64,000 nt of DNA from JALOAT01 sp041687015 (GTDB taxonomy: Bacteria > Pseudomonadota > Gammaproteobacteria > Thiohalomonadales > Thiohalomonadaceae). Positions within the stretch are counted from its first letter, which is position 1, and each line of letters starts with the position of its first letter. A model generated the notes under the pieces. The model ran no database searches. It saw only the letters and a program-made list of their open reading frames with translations, and was not told where the DNA came from. Positions 55,630-64,000 of this stretch are shown here, piece after piece. The position numbers and the translations under genes were made by a program. Location: assembly GCA_041687015.1 (NCBI GenBank), contig JAWLCT010000015.1, positions 3,916 to 67,915 on the forward strand, written 5' to 3'.

Positions 55630-58477
55630 AAAAGAGACGGATCGGCAGTACTTCTTCTCCAGGCTAAGCAACCCTCTCTGGATAGGGCCACTGCGTGAAC
55701 GCGGCTATTTCAACTGTCCTCCTGGGTTGAAACAGCTACCTGACGGATATGTGCAATATCCGCATTGGCCGGAACTGAGCTATTTAGTGGCCGTTACGGA
55801 GGAAGCTCCAGATCAAGTAGTCGAAATTATTTTATCTCTGCCAAAAACAGATAACCCACGGATTTATGATGATGTCCTGGCAATTTCCCTTAAGCTCAAA
55901 GGGCAACAATCGGCAGGGTTGCTTCCGAAGCTTATTGAATATATCGAGCTTGATAATCCCTTTCTCGCCCACCGTTATCCCGAATTGCTCCAGCATTGGA
56001 CGGAACAAGGCAACATCGCCGAAGCGCTTGAAATAACAAAAATGCTTGTTCCCTTTCGAGAAGATCCAAGGGCGCAGGACAAACAACAACTCCGCAAAAA
56101 GAAACCAAAGACCACAGGGACCTCACTTGAACCAGCGCCCCGCTTTCCACAATGGGAATATCAGCAAATCCTGGAAAAAGGTGTTCGCCCCTTGGCTGAG
56201 CGTGAGCCCTATCAGGTTTCCCGCATCCTGATTGATGCGGTGGCAAGCATGATCGGGCTGGGAATGCACCCGGAAGATTTCGAAAAAGGCAGCGACCAGG
56301 ACTATTCGGAAATCTGGTGCCGCAGGCTGGATAAGCCGGATCGCGACTATCAGGATGCGAAGGAAACCCTGGTGCAGACGCTGACCTATGCCTGTGAGCA
56401 GGTCTATGAGAACGCCCCGGAATCCATTGATGCCCTGGATCAGGCATTGCGAAATTATCGCTGGAAGGTGTTCAAGCGACTGCGGCAACACCTTTACGCG
56501 TCACACCCCAATGACCAGACCCTCCCATGGATACGCGAGCAGATTCTTGGTCACGAAGACTATCCCAAATGGGAGCACCACTTCGAATTTCAATTGATGA
56601 TCCGCAAGGCCAGTGAACACTTCGGCCCCCGCCTGCTCAGTGCGGAGGAACGAAAAGGGATTTTCGACGCCATTCTCAGCGGGCCTTCGAAAGAGGATTT
56701 CCGTGAATGGATGGGTGAACGCTACAGTGAGGAGGCTTTTCAGCAGCGTCAGCGCTACTTTCACCGTATGCAGCTACGCCCATTCGCCGCACTGCTTAGC
56801 GGGGACGTCCGACGGTATTTCGATGAGCTGGAACGTGAATCTTCGGCTGAAGCTGTTACCGATGACAGCTATTCACCCTACGGCGGAGTAACCGGAGGCA
56901 CGGTCAGCTACCGGAGCCCGAAGTCCGCCGAAGATCTTGAAAACTTCACCGATGATGAGCTTCTGGCCTACCTGAACGACTGGAACGAGGAGCATCGGGA
57001 CAAGGATAACTGGCTGGTTGAGATCAATATCTCCGCGCTGGCTGGCGTCTTCCAATCCCTGTTCAAAGAGAAGATCGTGCCAGATGGCGAGCGGCTGGCT
57101 TTCTGGCTTGCGAACCGTGACCGGATTGCCCGGCCGGTCTATGTCGCGGCCATGCTCAAGGCCATGCTCGAACTCGTCAAGGAGAAGAATTTCGACAAAC
57201 TGGACCAGTGTCTTGAGTTCTGTGCATGGGTCCTGTCACATCCGGACACGGCGCGAGTGGAAGGACAACCCGAGCCACGAGACGAATCACGCGACCATCC
57301 TGACTGGGGCAGCCCGCGCCGAGCCGTGGTTGATTTTATTGACGCCTGTGTGAACAAGGATACGGATGCGCCAATAGCTGCAAGGGACGGCCTTGCCGCT
57401 CTGCTTCGACAGGCGTGCGGGCAGTCCGACTGGCGGCTCGACCACGACCGCCCGGTGTTGCTTAACCGCGACGATCCTATTACCGAAGCAATCAACAATA
57501 CCCGCAGCCGGTCACTCGAATCCCTTGTCAATTTCGGCTTCTGGGTTCGCCGCCAGTTACCGGAAGACCCGTTGCCGGAAGTGACCGACATCCTCGCGAA
57601 ACGTCTAGCCGAGAATGCTGAAATCCCGCTAACCCGGCCTGAGCAGGCGTTACTGGGGTTGCACTTCGGGAACCTCTGCACCCTCAATCGGGATTGGGCC
57701 GCCCAGCAACGGGAAATCTTTTTCCCACAGGCAAATGAAGCTGTTTGGCGGGATACATTCGGCAGCTATATCCGATTTAACCGTCCGGTCAAGCTGACGT
57801 TTGAAATTCTGCAGGGTGAGTTTGAATATGCAATAGAGAACCTCAATAGCCTTGCGAACGAAAAAGGCGACGGTAGGGAGCTTATCGACAGGCTGGGCCA
57901 GCACCTTTTCACCTACTACCTTTGGGAGGTCTACCCCCTGACGGGTGACAAAAACCTGCTTGAGCGTTTCTATGACAAGACCAAAGGTGACCGGAAACGC
58001 TGGGGGCAACTCTTCGACCATGTTGGCCGATCATTGAGAAATAGCGGCAGGCAACTGGATCAAACATTGACCGACCGCGTTATCGCTTTTTTCGATTGGC
58101 GCTTTGAAGCCTCTGAGCCGTTGGAGCTTCAGGAATTTACCTTTTGGTTGGAAGCCGAATGTCTCGGCTCTGACTGGCGTTTGCAATCGTACTCGAAAAT
58201 TCTCGATCTTGGCCGACGAAAAGATGTTGGACTTTCGCTTGAGGTGAGAGCCCTGAATAAACTGCTCCCGAATCACCTGGCATTGGTTGTCGAATGCTTT
58301 GCCAAAATCACGGATGCCATGGACCAAGGCACTCAGATGTATATTTTAGCCGATGAGGCCAAGCCAATTTTGAAGGCTGGCCTGACCGCTGAAGACCCTC
58401 AGATTCGCGAAAATGCTGAACGTGCCCGGGAAAATCTGTTGCGGCTGGGCCGCTTTGATTATCTGGACGTTGAATGA
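55571..58477 (+). CDS. Large protein of unknown function (968 aa), helical-repeat type
   Basis: This is a 968-aa soluble protein without recognisable P-loop, nuclease or methylase motifs. The N-terminal ~110 residues have FFSRLSNPLWIGPLRERGYF and QYPHWPELSYL, a block I associate with large uncharacterised bacterial proteins. The rest looks like a superhelical repeat scaffold, with conserved-looking blocks SPKSAEDLENFTDDELLAYL (~450) and NFDKLDQCLEFCAWVLSHP (~535). The start at 55571 has AAGGA five bases upstream and overlaps the 222-aa gene by 59 nt; 55601 is an alternative. Fic starts 13 bp downstream. The function is unknown; a sensor or scaffold of a defence complex is inference. Confidence 0.85.
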   Translation: MKSWTPPTNEMIEKVLASVKKETDRQYFFSRLSNPLWIGPLRERGYFNCPPGLKQLPDGYVQYPHWPELSYLVAVTEEAPDQVVEIILSLPKTDNPRIYDDVLAISLKLKGQQSAGLLPKLIEYIELDNPFLAHRYPELLQHWTEQGNIAEALEITKMLVPFREDPRAQDKQQLRKKKPKTTGTSLEPAPRFPQWEYQQILEKGVRPLAEREPYQVSRILIDAVASMIGLGMHPEDFEKGSDQDYSEIWCRRLDKPDRDYQDAKETLVQTLTYACEQVYENAPESIDALDQALRNYRWKVFKRLRQHLYASHPNDQTLPWIREQILGHEDYPKWEHHFEFQLMIRKASEHFGPRLLSAEERKGIFDAILSGPSKEDFREWMGERYSEEAFQQRQRYFHRMQLRPFAALLSGDVRRYFDELERESSAEAVTDDSYSPYGGVTGGTVSYRSPKSAEDLENFTDDELLAYLNDWNEEHRDKDNWLVEINISALAGVFQSLFKEKIVPDGERLAFWLANRDRIARPVYVAAMLKAMLELVKEKNFDKLDQCLEFCAWVLSHPDTARVEGQPEPRDESRDHPDWGSPRRAVVDFIDACVNKDTDAPIAARDGLAALLRQACGQSDWRLDHDRPVLLNRDDPITEAINNTRSRSLESLVNFGFWVRRQLPEDPLPEVTDILAKRLAENAEIPLTRPEQALLGLHFGNLCTLNRDWAAQQREIFFPQANEAVWRDTFGSYIRFNRPVKLTFEILQGEFEYAIENLNSLANEKGDGRELIDRLGQHLFTYYLWEVYPLTGDKNLLERFYDKTKGDRKRWGQLFDHVGRSLRNSGRQLDQTLTDRVIAFFDWRFEASEPLELQEFTFWLEAECLGSDWRLQSYSKILDLGRRKDVGLSLEVRALNKLLPNHLALVVECFAKITDAMDQGTQMYILADEAKPILKAGLTAEDPQIRENAERARENLLRLGRFDYLDVE

Positions 58478-58490
58478 GGGGGAACATGCC

Positions 58491-59532
<1,042 letters not shown>

Positions 59533-59540
<8 letters not shown>

Positions 59541-59610
59541 CAAGCTGTGACACCGAGCTGTGACAGAGCTATGACAGAGCTATGACAGAGCTATGACAAT
59601 AGCTGCGACA
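59533..59610 (+). repeat. Seven-copy decamer array AGCTRYGACA after fic
   Basis: Copies start at 59533, 59543, 59556, 59567, 59578, 59589 and 59601, a spacing of 10-13 bp (mostly 11), close to one DNA turn. The first copy overlaps the fic stop codon. The array occupies the start of the 137-bp gap before the primase-helicase gene. It could be a protein-binding array controlling that gene, or an expanded simple repeat. Confidence 0.85.
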
Positions 59611-59677
59611 TCTTGGGGACTGACTTGAGGGGTGACTTGGAGGCCAATGTTTTCTAACGACATGCTGATGGCGGAGT

Positions 59678-62095
59678 ATGGATTTGCCGAAGAGTGACAA
59701 GAGCCAGAATGAACAAGACGAACTGTGTCAGCTGCGCGAGGAGAACGCCCGCCTCAAGGAACTGCTGACCCAGCACGGTATCGCCTGGAAAGAACCGGCC
59801 ATCCCTGAACCTGTCCCCGCCCCAACCGAATCCGCACCAGCCCCAACCCATTTCACCACCGACGACAAGATTGCCCTGTTCCGCCGTCTGTTCCGGGGGC
59901 GGGAGGATGTCTACCCGCAGCGCTGGGAGTCGGCAAAAGGCACGTCCGGCTACTCACCGGCCTGCGGGAACGAGTGGAAACCCGGCATCTGCCACAAGCC
60001 CCGGGTGAAATGCGGCGATTGCAACCAGCGACAATTGCTGCCGGTGACCGACCGGGTGATCTATGACCATTTGGCCGGAAAGCAGACCATCGGCGTCTAT
60101 CCGCTCCAGAGCGATGACAGCTGCTACTTTCTGGCGGCAGATTTCGATGAGGCCGACTGGCGGGAAGATGCCAAGGCCTTCATGCAATCCTGCCGGGAAC
60201 TCGGTATCCCGACGGCGATGGAGATTTCCCGTTCCGGCAACGGTGCTCACGCCTGGATCTTTTTTGCTGAGCCGGTTCCGGCCCGCGAGGCCCGGCAGCT
60301 CGGGGCCGCACTGATCAGCCACACCTGCGACCGCACCCGGCAATTGTCCCTGACCAGCTACGACCGCCTATTTCCCAATCAGGACACCATGCCCAAGGGC
60401 GGCTTCGGCAACCTGATCGCGCTGCCCCTGCAGAAACAGCCGAGGGAATCAGGTCGCAGCGTGTTTGTCGATGAACAGCTGCAACCCTATCCAGACCAGT
60501 GGACCTTTCTGGCATCCATCCGCCCCATGTCCCGGCGAGACCTGGAAGACGCCATCCTGCGGGCCAGCGGCGGCCGCCATCCTCTGGATGTGGCCTTTGC
60601 CGCCGAGGAAGAAGACAGCAAGCCATGGCAGCGTCCTTCACCAGTGCCCGCAAGAATTACCGGTCCACTACCCGAATCACTGAGCCTTGTGCTGGCCAAC
60701 CAGATTTTCATCGCCAAGGCCGATCTGCCCCAGCCGCTGGCCAACCGCCTGATCCGTCTCGCCGCCTTCCAGAATCCGGAGTTCTACAAGGCCCAGGCCA
60801 TGCGTTTGCCGGTGTGGAACAAACCGCGCATCATCGGCTGCGCCGAGAACTATCCCCAGCATATCGGCCTGCCGCGTGGTTGTCTCGATGCGGTGCTCGA
60901 CCTGTTGCAGGAGAACGATATCCGTCCGGAACTGCAGGACGAGCGATTGGCCGGACGAAAGGTGACAGCAAAAATCACCGGCACCTTGCGCAAGGACCAG
61001 AGGGCAGCGGTACGGGAGATGCTCAAGCACGAGGTCGGCGTGCTCTGCGCCCCGACGGCCTTCGGCAAGACCGTTACCGCAGCCGCCCTGATCGCCCGGC
61101 GCAAGGTGAGCACACTGGTGCTGGTGCTTCGCACCGAACTGCTGCGCCAGTGGCAGGAGCGGTTGACGGGATTTCTTGAGTTCCCGAAAGGAAGCTTGGG
61201 TGTCATCGGCGGCGGCAAGAAAAAACCGTCCGGCAAGATCGACATCGCCGTCATGCAGTCACTGTCCCGGCGGGAAGACCTGGGCGAACTGCTCGACCAG
61301 TACGGCCAGATCATCATCGACGAATGCCACCACCTGTCGGCGTTTTCCTTCGAGGCAATCCTCAAACAGGCCAAAGCGAAATTTGTGGTGGGCCTGACCG
61401 CCACCCCGATACGCCGCGACGGTCATCAGCCGATCATCTTCATGCAGTGCGGGCCGATCCGCCACAGTGCCGCCAGACCGAAAACCGCCCCGGCGCAACT
61501 GGAGGTCTGGCCGAAGGTGCTTCCTTCTCCGAATGTCCCGCCGGATTCGCCGATTCAGGATGTGTTCCGCATCCTTGCCAACGATGCGACCCGCAACCGT
61601 CACATCGCCGGGGATGTGCTGGCCGCGTACCGGGAAGGGCGAAAGGTGCTGGTGCTTACCGAACGAACGGATCATCTGCCGTTGTTGCAGGAGGCACTGG
61701 GGGATGAGGTCGAGCACTGCTTTGTCCTGCATGGCCGCCTGTCGAAGAAGCAGCGAACGGCGGTGTTCGCGGAACTGGATACATTGGATGAGTCGGCACC
61801 GAGGGTGCTACTCGCCACCGGCCGCCTGATTGGCGAAGGCTTCGACCATCCGCCGCTCGACACCCTGGTGCTGGCCATGCCGATCTCCTGGAAGGGAACC
61901 TTGCAGCAATACGCCGGACGCCTACACCGGGAGCATGCCGACAAGCAGGATGTGCGTATCTATGACTATGCCGAGACCGATCATCCCCAGCTCAACCGCA
62001 TGTGGGACAAACGGCAGCGCGGCTACCGAGCCATGGGGTACGAGATCAAACCGATGGAGACCGTTATTTTAGGAAGCAGCACGAACCTAAAATAA
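59678..62095 (+). CDS. TOTE-type archaeo-eukaryotic primase fused to SF2 helicase
   Basis: This 805-aa protein has a short coiled coil (~12-30) and Pro-rich linker. An AEP primase-like domain (~62-300) has D-x-D in FLAADFDEADW (~151), SGNGAHAWIFF (~186) and a Cys cluster CGNEWKPGICHKPRVKCGDC (~95-116) for zinc. A SF2 helicase (~430-790) has APTAFGKT (~458), IIDECHHL (~546), LTATPIRRDG (~573) and YAGRLHREH (~744). This combination defines the primase-helicase component of TOTE conflict systems. No separate nuclease gene follows. It may act alone or with the neighbouring defence genes. It follows the decamer array. Confidence 0.85.
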   Translation: MDLPKSDKSQNEQDELCQLREENARLKELLTQHGIAWKEPAIPEPVPAPTESAPAPTHFTTDDKIALFRRLFRGREDVYPQRWESAKGTSGYSPACGNEWKPGICHKPRVKCGDCNQRQLLPVTDRVIYDHLAGKQTIGVYPLQSDDSCYFLAADFDEADWREDAKAFMQSCRELGIPTAMEISRSGNGAHAWIFFAEPVPAREARQLGAALISHTCDRTRQLSLTSYDRLFPNQDTMPKGGFGNLIALPLQKQPRESGRSVFVDEQLQPYPDQWTFLASIRPMSRRDLEDAILRASGGRHPLDVAFAAEEEDSKPWQRPSPVPARITGPLPESLSLVLANQIFIAKADLPQPLANRLIRLAAFQNPEFYKAQAMRLPVWNKPRIIGCAENYPQHIGLPRGCLDAVLDLLQENDIRPELQDERLAGRKVTAKITGTLRKDQRAAVREMLKHEVGVLCAPTAFGKTVTAAALIARRKVSTLVLVLRTELLRQWQERLTGFLEFPKGSLGVIGGGKKKPSGKIDIAVMQSLSRREDLGELLDQYGQIIIDECHHLSAFSFEAILKQAKAKFVVGLTATPIRRDGHQPIIFMQCGPIRHSAARPKTAPAQLEVWPKVLPSPNVPPDSPIQDVFRILANDATRNRHIAGDVLAAYREGRKVLVLTERTDHLPLLQEALGDEVEHCFVLHGRLSKKQRTAVFAELDTLDESAPRVLLATGRLIGEGFDHPPLDTLVLAMPISWKGTLQQYAGRLHREHADKQDVRIYDYAETDHPQLNRMWDKRQRGYRAMGYEIKPMETVILGSSTNLK

Positions 62096-62118
62096 GCCGA
62101 GCCGCTATTTTAGGTTCG
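62064..62118. repeat. Two overlapping inverted repeats at a convergent gene end
   Basis: TTATTTTAGG (62064-62073) pairs with CCTAAAATAA (62086-62095). The extended CGAACCTAAAATA (62082-62094) pairs perfectly with TATTTTAGGTTCG (62106-62118). The middle arm can pair with either side, but not both at once. The second hairpin contains the stop codons of both convergent genes. Probably a bidirectional transcription end. Confidence 0.8.
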
Positions 62119-63483
62119 CGGCTCCATCTCCAGCAGAAACCGCCAGACCGGCACCACCTGGATGGTGCCGAAGCCCACGGGGATGGTCTCATCGGTGCGC
62201 CAGGTGACGATGGTCCCCTCCGCCACCGCCAGCTCGACCATGGCTTCGGAGAGGGAACGGACTTCGCTCTGCCTGACGCGGGGATCGGCCAGCGAGGCGC
62301 AGACCTGGATCAATAGTATGGCTCGTTCTTGTCCCGGCGCTGACGGCAGCAGCGCGACAAGATCCACCTCCCGGCCCGTCTTGGTCCTGTAGTAGAAGAT
62401 CTCCGACGTCACCCGGCGCAGCGCGGTGAACACCAGATCCTCCAGCAGGCTGTCGCGGTTGGTGAGGATGCCGGAGCTGACCGAGGCCACCAGCGCATGA
62501 TCGATGCAGTAGACCTTGCGGGGATTGACGCTGATTCGGGTCGGCGAGCTGGAAAAGATGTTCACGCTGAAGAGCATCCCGGCATCCTCGAACGCGACGA
62601 GCCAATCGACCACCGAGCTTTTGCGCACCCGGTGGCCGAGGGATTTCAGGTAATCGGTCAGGTGGCTGACGGCGTAATAGGAGCCGGTGTTGTCAACCAG
62701 CCAATGGGCCAGATCGATCACCGCCCGAGGGTGGGAGATGTTGTGATGCCCGATGATGCTGGCGAGGATGGCGTTCCAGTTCGCCTGATGGGCTTCGATG
62801 CGCTGCCGCTGTTCCAGCCGGTTCACGCCAGGGAAGCCGCCGATCTGCCAGTAGTCCTCGAACGCCTTCTGGATGGTCAACCGTTGCCTGGTGGATAGCG
62901 GACCGTCGCTTTCGATGCCTTTGCCGTCGAGAAACTCCCGAAACGAAAGAGGGAAGATCTCCCAGGAGACAATCCGGCCGGTCATTGGGCTGCCGGTTTC
63001 CTCCTCCGGTGCGGGCAACAAGGAACCGGCCACGGTGACCTCGCACTTTTCGGTGCGCATCAAGCGGTTGATGAAGAGCTGCCAGTTTGGGACGGCCTGC
63101 ACCTCATCGAAAAAACAGTGGACCGTCTCGCTGCCGCGCTTCTGAGGATGAAGCTCGAAATACGTTTCCAGGATGAGGTCCGGGTTTTCGTACCGCAACC
63201 AGTAAAGCCGGTCGTCGGCCAAATTGAGATAGAGGATGCTTTCGCGAGGAATGTCGCTCTCGATCAGCTGCCGGATACGCTGGCGTAGCAAGGCAGTCTT
63301 GCCGCTCCCCCGAACGCCGGTGACCACCGTGACCTTACCCGTCAGGCTGCCGATTGCGACACGCCGGGGCACTTGTCCGTCCGCAGGCGCAAGGTTCTGA
63401 TATTCGGTGATGATTCGTTTCAGGCATTCGATCATGACATGGCCCGGTGCTCCCTGTTCGTTTTCGCAACCGGTGTCATTCAT
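62110..63483 (-). CDS. AAA ATPase with C-terminal DUF4143
   Basis: This 457-aa P-loop protein has Walker A GVRGSGKTALLRQ (~56), Walker B HCFFDEVQAVPNW (~122) and the family blocks VAGSLL, EIFPLSFREFLDG and YWQIGGFPGV. A DUF4143 domain (~270-457) has YYRTKTGREVDLVALLP, which resembles a degenerate PD-(D/E)xK core. Such ATPases are common in islands and usually stand alone; their role is not known. The ATG at 63483 is used, with an in-frame ATG at 63435 (MIECLKRI) possible. It is convergent with the primase-helicase gene and may be expressed separately. Confidence 0.9.
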   Translation of the reverse strand: MNDTGCENEQGAPGHVMIECLKRIITEYQNLAPADGQVPRRVAIGSLTGKVTVVTGVRGSGKTALLRQRIRQLIESDIPRESILYLNLADDRLYWLRYENPDLILETYFELHPQKRGSETVHCFFDEVQAVPNWQLFINRLMRTEKCEVTVAGSLLPAPEEETGSPMTGRIVSWEIFPLSFREFLDGKGIESDGPLSTRQRLTIQKAFEDYWQIGGFPGVNRLEQRQRIEAHQANWNAILASIIGHHNISHPRAVIDLAHWLVDNTGSYYAVSHLTDYLKSLGHRVRKSSVVDWLVAFEDAGMLFSVNIFSSSPTRISVNPRKVYCIDHALVASVSSGILTNRDSLLEDLVFTALRRVTSEIFYYRTKTGREVDLVALLPSAPGQERAILLIQVCASLADPRVRQSEVRSLSEAMVELAVAEGTIVTWRTDETIPVGFGTIQVVPVWRFLLEMEPRT

Positions 63484-63500
63484 GCTTGGCTTACCGGAAA

Positions 63501-63542
63501 AATCAAATGGTTTGTCGAAACGGCGAGCGATTCCATTTGATT
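63501..63542 (-). promoter_or_regulatory. Dyad upstream of the DUF4143 ATPase gene
   Basis: A perfect 10-bp inverted repeat AATCAAATGG...CCATTTGATT has a 22-bp centre, 18 bp upstream of the ATPase start. It could be an operator or leader hairpin. No convincing -35/-10 pair was resolved. Confidence 0.35.
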
Positions 63543-63746
63543 CCGTTTTGGGAACCGAACCGGCGTCCGAAAACTGGATTCGAAGTTGTTGCTGCTCGAC
63601 GCCAGGTATCCGGTTTTACTGCAAACCCGTAACCCTCGTCCGGTGCCGGGAAATCAGGGGAGAAATTCGTTTCTCTGGTCGGGTTGGTTGGAAATTGTTG
63701 TGCGAGATGACTTCGGCGTTTATTATCAAGGAGTTACGAGGATCAC
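63543..63746. other. Island end without a supported gene
   Basis: I see no ORF with a good start, ribosome-binding site or recognisable product here, and no tRNA. The short open frames are not supported. The stretch is less GC-rich than the core. Confidence 0.5.
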
Positions 63747-63790
63747 GGGCTTTGAGACTGATTTGCGGTAGGTCGCCGCACCCTCCACCA
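63747..63790 (+). other. Possible decayed copy of the ssrA 3' end (candidate distal att site)
   Basis: GGGCTT, then ~25 unlike bases, then CGCCGC-ACC-CTCCACCA resembles the last 40 nt of ssrA (GGGCTT ... CGCCGC-CTCCACCA) in order and overall length. It has a 3-nt insertion and a diverged T-arm. It is followed by a terminator, as the displaced 3' end of a target RNA gene would be. Only 14 terminal bases match well, so this is tentative. Confidence 0.35.
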
Positions 63791-63797
63791 ATAGATA

Positions 63798-63829
63798 AAG
63801 GCCAACCGTTCTCGGTTGGCCTTTTTTCT
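63798..63829 (+). terminator. Rho-independent terminator at the island's distal end
   Basis: A perfect 10-bp stem AAGGCCAACC/GGTTGGCCTT with a 6-nt loop is followed by TTTTTT. No gene ending just upstream on the plus strand was found, which fits a terminator left behind by an interrupted RNA gene. The remaining ~170 bp to the window end show no supported feature. Confidence 0.88.
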
Positions 63830-64000
63830 TGCCCGATCGCGCGTGTTCGCGGGGATCCCTGCGGAAACCTGCGGACTGCGGCATCTGGCCCATGGCCCCG
63901 CCCAGGGCCACATTCCTCTCTCTCCCGGCCATTTTTCTCTCCGGCCTCGCTCTCCTGAACGCGCCCGAAGTCCGCAAAGGCCGAGAGGCAGGCGCCGATA

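Noticed and set aside
63774..63790. A tRNA ending in CCA at the end of the island
   Set aside because: No T-loop, anticodon arm or matching acceptor strand upstream; better read as a possible remnant of the ssrA end.
63830..64000. Coding sequence at the right edge of the window
   Set aside because: Open frames are short, lack ribosome-binding sites and overlap on both strands; too little sequence to decide.

Overview
The window is a draft-assembly segment of a high-GC gammaproteobacterial chromosome. It contains two 100-N scaffold gaps. The gene order rlmE-ftsH-folP-glmM-tpiA-secG-tRNA-Leu(GAG), initiator tRNA-rimP-nusA-infB-rbfA and dapB-carA-carB-greA follows the gammaproteobacterial pattern. 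The heat-shock operon starts with hrcA behind a CIRCE operator, complex I is a full 14-subunit nuo operon followed by a DUF2818 gene, and an exported DsrE-like protein is present. Together these suggest a Chromatiales/Ectothiorhodospiraceae-like, possibly sulfur-oxidising bacterium. The family-level guess is inference.

Region 1 (1-46.7 kb) is core genome. Almost everything up to 39 kb is on the minus strand: rbfA(5' end)<-infB<-nusA<-rimP<-tRNA-fMet (1-4.9 kb); DUF2818 and nuoN to nuoA (5-19.7 kb); tRNA-Leu, secG, tpiA, glmM, folP, ftsH, rlmE (19.9-26.2 kb) with yhbY divergent; DUF4149, greA, carB, carA, dapB (26.6-33.4 kb); an exported DsrE-like gene; dnaJ, dnaK, grpE, hrcA (34-39 kb). nadK and recN then run on plus, followed by fur(-)/bamE(+), rnfH and ratA (-), an NSS transporter (-), smpB (+) and ssrA (tmRNA, +). 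Two genes, dapB and recN, are each split by 100 N flanked by the same 99-bp sequence. These are unmerged contig overlaps, not real duplications. Intergenic spaces carry a dispersed family of inverted repeats built on a roughly 9-nt ACCACGGGG-like period, plus two families of REP hairpins headed by GTAG.

Region 2 (46.7-63.8 kb) is an accessory defence island lying directly downstream of ssrA, a classic integration site. It holds a small Cro/C-type regulator, a type I restriction-modification system (hsdR, hsdM, hsdS), an OLD-like ATPase-TOPRIM protein, a 222-aa and a 968-aa protein of unknown function, a class II Fic protein, an archaeo-eukaryotic-primase/SF2-helicase fusion of TOTE type, and a convergent AAA/DUF4143 ATPase. 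The genes from the regulator to fic are co-directional with tiny gaps or overlaps and look like one transcription unit. No integrase is visible. A short decayed copy of the ssrA 3' end followed by a terminator at 63.77-63.83 kb may mark the distal junction.

The strongest candidate for an undescribed system is the three-gene block 53067-58477 (ATPase-TOPRIM + 222 aa + 968 aa), inserted between hsdS and fic and in places visibly less GC-rich than the core.
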